Below are positions 8,483 through 14,216 of a stretch of DNA of 16,204 nt, piece by piece. Numbering within the stretch: position 1 is the first letter of the stretch; every line of letters begins with the position of its first letter. Position numbers and translations under genes: made by a program. The notes under the pieces were generated by a model. The model had not been told where the DNA came from. It did no database searches and worked only from the letters and a program-made list of their open reading frames with translations. This stretch comes from SAR324 cluster bacterium (GTDB taxonomy: Bacteria; SAR324; XYD2-FULL-50-16), in the NCBI GenBank assembly GCA_002401295.1, contig NVSR01000006.1, positions 24,130-40,333 of the forward strand, read 5' to 3'.

Positions 8483-8533
8483 ATGAAAGGGGGACGTTTT
8501 TCAGCTTTGGAGCAGCCCCTATTTTTCTCTTAG
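8483..8533 (+). CDS. Possible 16-residue leader-like ORF
   Basis: An AGGAGG (8470-8475) sits seven bases before an ATG that opens MKGGRFSALEQPLFFS followed by TAG. The ribosome site is among the best in the window, the palindromic operator is immediately upstream and a strong hairpin (8552-8580) is 18 bp downstream, giving the layout of a very small transcription unit. The peptide is not recognised, has no membrane segment and may be a chance ORF. Low certainty. Confidence 0.2.
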   Translation: MKGGRFSALEQPLFFS

Positions 8534-8551
8534 AGGTTGGTTCTGGTTCGG

Positions 8552-8580
8552 AGGATGGGCATGCAAGCTTTGCCCATCCT
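8552..8580. terminator. Strong hairpin downstream of hscA, possible bidirectional terminator
   Basis: AGGATGGGCA pairs perfectly with TGCCCATCCT (10 bp) around a 9-nt loop. It is 41 bp past the hscA stop and also lies after the short plus-strand ORF. Neither side has a good T-run (plus side reads ATAAAATTGTATTT), so intrinsic termination is likely but not certain. It may instead protect the 3' end of the isc mRNA. Confidence 0.5.
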
Positions 8581-8621
8581 ATAAAATTGTATTTGTCTGA
8601 TAAAACTACTGTGGTTGTGTG

Positions 8622-10433
8622 CTAGTCGTTGAGCAGGGTTTCTTTGGCAGCATCACCCATGATGGAGTCGGCCAGGTCCCGAGTTAGGTCGCCCATGTGA
8701 TCGATGGCGGCTTTGAGCTTTAGAGGATCTGGGCCTTGCTGGATTTCCTCCAGCACTTTGCGGTGAGCTTGGATTTTATCCATCTGTTCCTGAGAGATGA
8801 AGCGGTGAGCTTTATCCCAGATTTTATCGATGCCTTCTAAGATGGCAGTCGTTTTTTCGCGGAATTCTACTAAGTTTCGTTCTGTGAAATCATCCATGGC
8901 GTATTCCATAGAATCTCGGATCATTTGCGAGATTTCACTGCGCTTCAAGCCATGACTGGGAATGATATCGATTTGAGATTCCACTTTACTGCGCAGCTCT
9001 TTGGCTGAAACCGTCAGGAGGCCATTGGTATCCACGAAAAAACTCACTTCCACTCGCGGTAGACCGGCAGGCATAGCTGGAATTCCCTTGAGAATGAACT
9101 TGCCTAAGCGGCGACAATCTCGAACGAACTCACGCTCTCCCTGGTAAATATTGAGTTCAATACCTGTCTGGTTATCGGCGGAGGTAGAAAAAATCTCCGT
9201 TGCTTTGGCCGGGATGGAAGAGTTTTTCATGATCAGCTTGGAGAAGGTTCCTCCCACGGTTTCAAGGCCAAGGGATAGAGGAACTACATCCATCAAGAGA
9301 TAGTCACGGCTACCTCCAGCTAAGAGGTGACCTTGAATGGCTGCTCCCAAAGAGACCACTTGGTCAGGATTCAACCGAATATGAGGCTGTAGGGAAAAGT
9401 AATCCCCCACCATTTTACGGACTAAGGGAATTCGGCTACTACCACCCACCAAGACGACTTCATTAATGTCTTGAGCAGTCAGGTTGGCTTCCGCCAAAGC
9501 TTGCGTGACATGATCCAGAGTTTCCTGAACTTTAGGTTGAATCGCTTGATCCAACTCTTCCCGGCTCAAGGTTAAATTTGTTTTTAAATCAGCTTGGGGA
9601 AAGGAAAACTCCAAAGTAACTTCCAGACTATTACTCAGTTGGATTTTGAATTCCTCGGAAAACTTTTTCAGAGTTTGTTTGATGGCGGGGCTAGTCCAAT
9701 CCAATCCTGGTGCTTGAGGCTTTAGTAATGCGACCAGTTTTTGTACGATCAATTGATCCAGATCATCGCCTCCCAGGTGAGTATCACCATGGGTAGAGAG
9801 TACTTTGAATAGCTTGCCTTTCAGGTCCAGAATAGAGACGTCAAAAGTACCTCCTCCAAAGTCATAAACCGCAATTTTCCCTGTCTTTTTCTCATTCAAG
9901 CCATAGGCAATTGCGGCAGCTGTGGGCTCATTGATAATACGCATGACTTCCAGGCCTGCCAATTGGGCTGCGTCACGAGTTGCTTGTCGCTGGGCATCAT
10001 CAAAATAAGCGGGTACCGTAATGACGGCTTTTTTAACCTCTTGACCTAAGACTGCTTCTGCTTTCCTCTTGATCTCCAACAAAATCTTTGCGGACATCTC
10101 TTCGGGAGAAATGCGACGATCCGCTTCTCCCAGCAGAATATTATCACGCTCACCAATACTGACAGGGAAAGGCAGAGAAGAGAGGTCTTCCGCTACATCC
10201 TTAGCCCCTCGTCCCATAAAACGCTTGAATGAGTAAAAGGTGGATTCTGGGTATTGCAGCCGATTTTTGCGTGCTGCCGCACCAACCAAATCTCCTGAAG
10301 ATAAGAGGGTTACAACGGATGGTATCTGAGTTGTCTCAGAATCATTTTCAATAACTTCAGGTCCGCTGCTTGTGACTTGGGCAGCCAGACTGTTGGTTGT
10401 GCCAAGATCAATCCCAATAATCAATTCACTCAT
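8622..10433 (-). CDS. hscA: Fe-S cluster assembly Hsp70 chaperone HscA
   Basis: HscA is the specialised Hsp70 that, with HscB, binds the LPPVK motif of IscU and uses ATP to release the Fe-S cluster to acceptors. The 603 residues show the Hsp70 nucleotide-binding domain: DLGTTNS (9-15), DFGGGTFDVS (191-200) and GGSSRIP (330-336). The linker DVVPLSLGL (382-390) and a beta substrate-binding domain follow. The HscA-type segment QGEREFVRDCRRLGKFILKG separates it from DnaK, as does the lack of a long DnaK-type tail. The usual partner gene fdx is not downstream; a toxin-antitoxin remnant is. The start ATG at 10433 directly touches a 7-bp repeat array, so no Shine-Dalgarno site is present. The 280-bp gap from hscB, unusual for this operon, is filled by the repeat element. 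Confidence 0.97.
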   Translation of the reverse strand: MSELIIGIDLGTTNSLAAQVTSSGPEVIENDSETTQIPSVVTLLSSGDLVGAAARKNRLQYPESTFYSFKRFMGRGAKDVAEDLSSLPFPVSIGERDNILLGEADRRISPEEMSAKILLEIKRKAEAVLGQEVKKAVITVPAYFDDAQRQATRDAAQLAGLEVMRIINEPTAAAIAYGLNEKKTGKIAVYDFGGGTFDVSILDLKGKLFKVLSTHGDTHLGGDDLDQLIVQKLVALLKPQAPGLDWTSPAIKQTLKKFSEEFKIQLSNSLEVTLEFSFPQADLKTNLTLSREELDQAIQPKVQETLDHVTQALAEANLTAQDINEVVLVGGSSRIPLVRKMVGDYFSLQPHIRLNPDQVVSLGAAIQGHLLAGGSRDYLLMDVVPLSLGLETVGGTFSKLIMKNSSIPAKATEIFSTSADNQTGIELNIYQGEREFVRDCRRLGKFILKGIPAMPAGLPRVEVSFFVDTNGLLTVSAKELRSKVESQIDIIPSHGLKRSEISQMIRDSMEYAMDDFTERNLVEFREKTTAILEGIDKIWDKAHRFISQEQMDKIQAHRKVLEEIQQGPDPLKLKAAIDHMGDLTRDLADSIMGDAAKETLLND

Positions 10434-10482
10434 GTCAGTTGTCAGTTGTCGGTTGTCAGTTGTCAGTTGCCGGTTGTCGGTT
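10434..10482. repeat. Seven tandem heptads, left array
   Basis: Seven 7-bp units on the plus strand: GTCAGTT, GTCAGTT, GTCGGTT, GTCAGTT, GTCAGTT, GCCGGTT, GTCGGTT. The array begins at the base next to the hscA start codon and takes the place of its ribosome-binding region. The style recalls heptanucleotide short tandem repeats known from filamentous cyanobacteria. Confidence 0.95.
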
Positions 10483-10561
10483 GTTCAGAAAATCATACAA
10501 CACGTATCGGTTCACGGCTATTAGATGAATCTAAGGCGGGCGTAGGTAGGCCTACCAGTCT

Positions 10562-10567
10562 ATAGTA
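10562..10567 (-). promoter_or_regulatory. Candidate extended -10 for hscA inside the repeat element
   Basis: On the hscA strand the core reads TGATACTAT, matching an extended -10 (TGn followed by TACTAT). No -35 is evident, as expected for extended -10 promoters. It would start transcription about 120 bp before hscA. Weak evidence. Confidence 0.25.
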
Positions 10568-10663
10568 TCAATGCATGTACTCGGGGCGGCTTGTTATGAG
10601 CATTGATTGAATAGTCAACGCTATGACCCACTCTTAATATAGATATGGCTGCATGCTCTCTCT

Positions 10664-10740
10664 GTTGACTATTAGCTGTCAACTGTGAACCGTAATTTGC
10701 CAACTGTCAGTTACTAACTGCCAACCGCCGACCGGCAACC
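10664..10740. repeat. Eleven degenerate heptads, right array, overlapping the hscB 3' end
   Basis: Eleven 7-bp units in exact phase: GTTGACT, ATTAGCT, GTCAACT, GTGAACC, GTAATTT, GCCAACT, GTCAGTT, ACTAACT, GCCAACC, GCCGACC, GGCAACC. It is the inverse of the left array but more diverged. Units from 10714 on are translated as the end of HscB. Confidence 0.85.
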
Positions 10741-11376
10741 AATTTTTTGTAGTTGTTGGAGGCGACTCTCTAAGTTGAGTAAGAACTTTATTTTGCCTAA
10801 CTGTTCTTTAATACTGTAGATCATATCTTTGGCTTCTCCTGCCTGGGGGAGTGCGGAGAAATATTCCGTCAAAGTCTGATCTGTTTCATCCATGAGAGCA
10901 TGAATCGTTTGAGCAGTACCGTGGAGGTCGCCCTGCCCGCTTTCGAGTTGGTCCAACTCTTCTTGCAGGGTAAACATATCCATGATGAAGCTTTGTGGAG
11001 GATTCGCTGTGAGGTTCCCCTCCAGAGGGGCAAACTGGCTCAGCAGGTACTTGCCTCGTTCGAAGGGATTAAACAAGACTTCTTTCGCTGCATTCAAAAG
11101 AGTAGTGTGCTCCATACTGAGTACTTGCTCCCGAGCCTCGCTTTGGGCGTAATAATCCGGATGCAAGGTGAGCAGGAGTTCATCGTAACTATCTTCGATT
11201 TGTTGCTGGTCAATGGTATAAGAGATGGGGTGACTGAAAATTTCAAAGTAATTCACTCCTGCCTTGAGCTGTTGTAATTTATGACAGGAGTGACAGTACA
11301 TTGGCTGTTGCAAGGATGTTTCACAACCTTGACAGGCACTGTGTTGCAGTGTGCTCGAATTTTCTATTGTCAGCAT
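10714..11376 (-). CDS. hscB: Fe-S assembly co-chaperone HscB with N-terminal tetracysteine motif
   Basis: HscB is the J-domain partner that delivers IscU to HscA and stimulates its ATPase. From the ATG at 11376 the protein has 220 residues. Cys15, Cys18, Cys28 and Cys31 form a CxxC-x9-CxxC motif before the J-domain (about 40-110, with HPD at 72-74), and a C-terminal helical IscU-binding region follows. The tetracysteine is absent from E. coli HscB but is known in eukaryotic HSC20 and some bacteria. I chose 11376 because AGAGAG precedes it closely; an upstream in-frame TTG (11439) would overlap iscA and adds unconserved residues. It starts 14 bp after iscA. The last eight residues, GCRSAVGS, and the stop codon are encoded by the heptad array, so the native C-terminus has been altered. 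Confidence 0.93.
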   Translation of the reverse strand: MLTIENSSTLQHSACQGCETSLQQPMYCHSCHKLQQLKAGVNYFEIFSHPISYTIDQQQIEDSYDELLLTLHPDYYAQSEAREQVLSMEHTTLLNAAKEVLFNPFERGKYLLSQFAPLEGNLTANPPQSFIMDMFTLQEELDQLESGQGDLHGTAQTIHALMDETDQTLTEYFSALPQAGEAKDMIYSIKEQLGKIKFLLNLESRLQQLQKIGCRSAVGS

Positions 11377-11390
11377 ATCTCTCTTTTCAA

Positions 11391-11735
11391 TTAGCCAAAG
11401 CTGGGAGCTTTTGGGGTAAAGGAAGTACCACATCCACAAGCAGCATCAGCTTTTGGATTTTGAAATTTAAAACCGCGGTCTGTTAAACCAGTATTGAAAT
11501 CCACCACTGTGCCATCGATGTAAATCAGGCTTTTCTTATCCACAATGACATTCAGTGTCTGGGATTCAAAGACCTCGTCAAATTCCCCGATTTGATCATC
11601 AAAGTCAAATACATAAGTAAATCCGGCACAACCGCCACCCTTGATGCCAATCCGAATGCCCGTGCCTTCGGGTAAACTATTCTCTATAATCACCTTTCGG
11701 ATCTCTTTGGCTGCATTTTCCGTCAAACCGATCAT
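11391..11735 (-). CDS. iscA: A-type Fe-S carrier protein IscA
   Basis: A-type carriers bind Fe-S clusters or iron and pass them to target enzymes. The 114 residues contain the three conserved cysteines: Cys36 in GGGCAGF, and Cys100 and Cys102 in CGCGTSF. GGGCAGF has Ala where most members have Ser (GGGCSGF). The C-terminus runs about eight residues past the usual end (TPKAPSFG). A good ribosome site, AAGGGAG, lies seven bases before the ATG at 11735. The gene is 33 bp behind iscU and 14 bp ahead of hscB, firmly inside the operon. Position in the operon favours IscA over ErpA, though the sequence alone does not fully separate the two. Confidence 0.95.
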   Translation of the reverse strand: MIGLTENAAKEIRKVIIENSLPEGTGIRIGIKGGGCAGFTYVFDFDDQIGEFDEVFESQTLNVIVDKKSLIYIDGTVVDFNTGLTDRGFKFQNPKADAACGCGTSFTPKAPSFG

Positions 11736-11768
11736 TTTTTTTCTCCCTTAAGGATTATCCTGAATTAT

Positions 11769-12143
11769 TTATTTCTGTCGTTTTTTATAATCAGCTACGG
11801 CTGCTTTGATTGCGTCTTCCGCTAATACGGAGCAGTGAATCTTCACAGGAGGTAGATTCAATTCTTCTCTGATCTCGTAATTGGTGATTTGCAGCGCTTC
11901 ATCCACACTTTTTCCCTTCACCCATTCTGTGGCGAGACTGGAGCTAGCGATAGCACTACCACAACCAAAAGTCTTAAACTTAGCATCCACAATCTGATCG
12001 TTTACGATTTTCAATTGCAATTTCATCACATCGCCACACTCGGGAGCACCTACGATGCCTGTTCCTACGGATAAGTCTTCCTTATCCATGCTGCCTACGT
12101 TGCGTGGGGAATTGTAATGATCGATTACTTTGTCACTGTACAT
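11769..12143 (-). CDS. iscU: Fe-S cluster scaffold protein IscU
   Basis: IscU is the scaffold on which IscS sulfur and iron are assembled into [2Fe-2S] clusters. From the ATG at 12143 it has 124 residues with the three ligand cysteines Cys36 (GAPECGD), Cys61 (FGCGSAIASS) and Cys104 (KIHCSVLAED), Asp38, and the HscA-recognition motif LPPVK (97-101). The chosen start has a strong AAGGAG six bases upstream and matches the family N-terminus; the longer reading from 12173 adds ten unconserved residues and covers that ribosome site. The 89-bp gap from iscS contains an 18-bp perfect palindrome. Confidence 0.97.
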   Translation of the reverse strand: MYSDKVIDHYNSPRNVGSMDKEDLSVGTGIVGAPECGDVMKLQLKIVNDQIVDAKFKTFGCGSAIASSSLATEWVKGKSVDEALQITNYEIREELNLPPVKIHCSVLAEDAIKAAVADYKKRQK

Positions 12144-12149
12144 AATGTT

Positions 12150-12155
12150 CTCCTT
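12150..12155 (-). promoter_or_regulatory. Shine-Dalgarno site of iscU
   Basis: AAGGAG on the minus strand, six bases before the ATG at 12143. It decides the start of iscU over the upstream in-frame ATG at 12173. Confidence 0.85.
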
Positions 12156-12182
12156 AATAACCGCTGCGGTCATGCATAGAAT

Positions 12183-12200
12183 CCCAGGGAATTCCCTGGG
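12183..12200. repeat. 18-bp perfect palindrome between iscS and iscU
   Basis: CCCAGGG, AATT, CCCTGGG: a seven-base G/C-rich stem with a four-base loop in RNA. There is no T-run after it on the minus strand, so it is not a standard terminator. It may be a stability or processing hairpin that sets iscU levels apart from iscS, or a DNA-binding site. Confidence 0.7.
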
Positions 12201-12232
12201 GATTTAAAGTGCTGAAATTCTTAAAGTGAGAA

Positions 12233-13447
12233 TTAATGCCCCGTCCAATTGATGGAACTCAAATCAATTCCTTCTTTTGCCATCTCATAAAGAGGTGACA
12301 TTTCACGCAAGCGGTTCACTACCGCAACGACTTTCTTAATGGTTTGTTCCACTTCCTTTTCAGTTGTAAATCTTCCGATACTGAAGCGAATGGAGCAATG
12401 GGCTAACTCATCACCCACTTTGAGTGCTCGCAGCACATAAGAAGGTTCCAAGCTGGCGGAGGTACAAGCTGAGCCCGAGGAAACTGCAATGTTTCCCAAT
12501 CCCAGCATCAGGCTTTCTCCTTCAACGAAGGCAAAACTCAGGTTTAAAAGTCCGGGAATCCGCTCTGTGGGATGTCCGTTGAGATAGAGGTAATCCAGTT
12601 GTTCCTCTAAGCCTTTTTCAAGCTTCTCTCGCAGACCCTGTAACTTCTTGCCCTCTTCCTCTAATTCCAGTTTAGCGTAGTGACAGGCAGCGCCAAATCC
12701 TACAATACCGGGAACATTGAGTGTTCCAGAACGCATGCCTCGCTCATGACCACCACCGTGCATGACTGGTGCTAAGCGTACACGAGGTCGTCGTCTTCTA
12801 ACGTAGAGAGCACCGACACCCTTAGGACCGTAAAGTTTATGAGCACTCATGGAGAGTAGATCAATGTTCATCTCCTCTACATCCAGTGGGATTTTTCCCA
12901 CGGCTTGAGTTGCATCCGTATGAAAAAACACGCCATGTTCGCGTGCAATTTCTCCGATGGCCTTGATGGGATGTACGGTTCCAATTTCATTATTGGCTGC
13001 CATCAAAGAAATCAAAATGGTTTGGTCCGTGATCGCACTGCGCAGCTCATCCAAGTCGATTTTACCTTGCTTGTCCACGTTCAGGAAAGTCACATTGAAT
13101 CCCTTAGTTTCCAAGTAGTGGGCCGGATCTAAAATAGCTTTATGCTCCGTCACACAAGTGATGATGTGTTTCCCTTTCTCAGCATACATCTCAGCGATAC
13201 CCAACAGGGCCAGATTATCCGCTTCCGTAGCGCCACTGGTAAAGATAATTTCTTTCGCTGATGCGCCAATCAAGTCGGCGATCTGTTGCCGGGCCGTGGC
13301 TACGGCATCTTCCGCTCGTAGGCCAAAGCTATGGCTCTTACTAGCGGCATTACCGAAAGCTTCAGTGAAGAAAGGCAGCATTTCATCCAAAACTCTTGGA
13401 TCAACGGGAGTGGTTGCTGAATAATCTAAATAGATTTGGTCATCCAT
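12233..13447 (-). CDS. iscS: Cysteine desulfurase IscS
   Basis: IscS is a pyridoxal-phosphate enzyme that removes sulfur from L-cysteine as a persulfide and donates it to IscU and to tRNA thiolation. The 404 residues equal the E. coli length and align throughout. Visible are the N-terminal IYLDYSATTPVDPRV, the PLP-binding HTDATQ (Asp178), the Schiff-base lysine Lys204 in SAHKLYGPKG, the catalytic Cys328 in SSGSACTSASLEPSYV, and the C-terminal IscU-interacting end …GIDLSSINWTGH. These mark the group I IscS type rather than NifS or SufS. It starts 20 bp after the iscR stop. No Shine-Dalgarno site is apparent, suggesting coupling to iscR translation. Confidence 0.98.
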   Translation of the reverse strand: MDDQIYLDYSATTPVDPRVLDEMLPFFTEAFGNAASKSHSFGLRAEDAVATARQQIADLIGASAKEIIFTSGATEADNLALLGIAEMYAEKGKHIITCVTEHKAILDPAHYLETKGFNVTFLNVDKQGKIDLDELRSAITDQTILISLMAANNEIGTVHPIKAIGEIAREHGVFFHTDATQAVGKIPLDVEEMNIDLLSMSAHKLYGPKGVGALYVRRRRPRVRLAPVMHGGGHERGMRSGTLNVPGIVGFGAACHYAKLELEEEGKKLQGLREKLEKGLEEQLDYLYLNGHPTERIPGLLNLSFAFVEGESLMLGLGNIAVSSGSACTSASLEPSYVLRALKVGDELAHCSIRFSIGRFTTEKEVEQTIKKVVAVVNRLREMSPLYEMAKEGIDLSSINWTGH

Positions 13448-13467
13448 ATTTGTTTCAGGGATCTGGA

Positions 13468-13905
13468 TTATTTGTTGATCGTTTCCACCGACAGTCGGCT
13501 GAAAGCTTGCTCATTGACAATATCTTTCAGACTCAGATTATCGACAAAGTCCTTTATTTTTTGATGAATCATTATCATGGGCAGCTTGGCGGGGCAGTGT
13601 GCTTCCGCGTCGCAGGTTGCTGCCACATTGGCACAGTCAGAAATGTGAAAGGGACCTTCAATGATATCAATGACGGTACCGATATAGATCTCACTGGGGT
13701 CTTTTCCCAAGGTATAACCCCCGGTCACACCTCGTTTGCTGTGAAGTATCCCCGAGCTTGCCAATAATTTCAAAACATTGGCTAGCATTTGTGTCGAGAG
13801 GTGATAGGTCACGGCTATTGTTCTCGCTGAAGCCGGTGCCTGCGTCACTTGAAGATGGCTGAGAGCAACAATGGCATAATCGGCTTTTTTTGAGAGTCGT
13901 AGCAT
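13468..13905 (-). CDS. iscR: Rrf2-family transcriptional regulator at the head of the isc operon (IscR/SUF-regulator like)
   Basis: Rrf2 proteins are dimeric winged-helix regulators, many of which sense their own Fe-S cluster. From the ATG at 13905 the protein has 145 residues and begins MLRLSKKADYAIVAL, which fits the family start. The helix-turn-helix lies around 38-55 (LSTQMLANVLKLLASSGIL) and the wing carries RGVTGGYTLGKDP. Three cysteines, Cys91, Cys98 and Cys104, have spacing Cx6C-x5-C; E. coli IscR has Cx5C-x5-C with a His ligand three residues on, and here that position is Lys. Start motif and cysteine spacing recall the SUF-linked Rrf2 subgroup. An upstream in-frame ATG at 13986 would add 27 unconserved residues. 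Neither start has a ribosome site. Its place before iscS makes it the probable operon regulator. Confidence 0.88.
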   Translation of the reverse strand: MLRLSKKADYAIVALSHLQVTQAPASARTIAVTYHLSTQMLANVLKLLASSGILHSKRGVTGGYTLGKDPSEIYIGTVIDIIEGPFHISDCANVAATCDAEAHCPAKLPMIMIHQKIKDFVDNLSLKDIVNEQAFSRLSVETINK

Positions 13906-14023
13906 AGAAAAGTTGACCAGATATTTTATGAGAATAACCCTGCATGAAAGCAGATAAAAACAGCTTGCCAAAGCATTCGGGGACATGCTGAATTCGGATT
14001 ATCGCGATTCGTTTTTTTAAAAG

Positions 14024-14081
14024 GGTACTGCGCTGGTACTAATTGTCAAGGCTAAATCGTATTGTTTCGGTACTATATACC
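14024..14081. promoter_or_regulatory. Candidate iscR/ispH divergent control region with three GGTACT motifs
   Basis: GGTACT occurs at 14024-14029, 14035-14040 (11 bp apart, about one helical turn) and 14069-14074, the last inside the inverted repeat GGTA-CTATA-TACC (14069-14081). On the iscR strand a consensus -35, TTGACA, lies at 14044-14049, just upstream of two AGTACC copies (the complement). No good -10 follows at 17 bp (ACCCTT). An autoregulatory Rrf2 site is plausible but not shown. Confidence 0.4.
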
Positions 14082-14208
14082 AGATCTAAAAACTATATTC
14101 TTCGCAAATAGTTAAAATAATACAGCTTTTTGTGCTGGAAGAAAATATATGTTTTACTATAAAAAATAATTGAAAAATTGTTAAAAGAGAAATTTTTACA
14201 GGAATATC

Positions 14209-14213
14209 AGGAG
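14209..14213 (+). promoter_or_regulatory. Shine-Dalgarno site of ispH
   Basis: AGGAG three bases before the ATG at 14217. The spacing is short but this is the only ribosome site nearby, and the ATG matches the IspH N-terminus better than the upstream TTG at 14178. Confidence 0.55.
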
Positions 14214-14216
14214 ACC

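Larger units (their letters stand above)
10434..10740. mobile_element. 307-bp element bounded by inverted heptad arrays, between hscB and hscA
   Basis: The left array (GTCRGTT units) and the right array (GYCAACY units) are the same repeat in opposite orientation, so the ends can pair. The core (10483-10663) has further inverted repeats: CGGTTCAC at 10508-10515 against GTGAACCG at 10685-10692 (the latter inside the right array), AATAGTCAAC at 10610-10619 against GTTGACTATT at 10664-10673, TTAGAT/ATCTAA (10521-10534) and the palindrome GGTAGGCCTACC (10545-10556). I see no ORF of note in the core. This looks like a small non-autonomous, MITE-like or repeat-expansion element. No target-site duplication could be identified, so mobility is inferred. 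Confidence 0.5.

Noticed and set aside
10434..10482. CRISPR or origin-iteron reading of the heptads
   Set aside because: Units of 7 bp without spacers are far too short for CRISPR, and there is no replication gene or DnaA-box cluster nearby.
11377..11439. Longer HscB beginning inside iscA
   Set aside because: It needs a TTG start and adds unconserved residues; the ATG at 11376 has a nearby AGAGAG and fits the tetracysteine domain.
13906..13986. N-terminal extension of the Rrf2 regulator
   Set aside because: The 27 extra residues do not resemble the family, which starts at the MLRLSKK segment; no ribosome site supports the upstream ATG.
14178..14216. Longer IspH from a TTG start
   Set aside because: The ATG at 14217 has an AGGAG and matches the family N-terminus before the GFCWGV cysteine.
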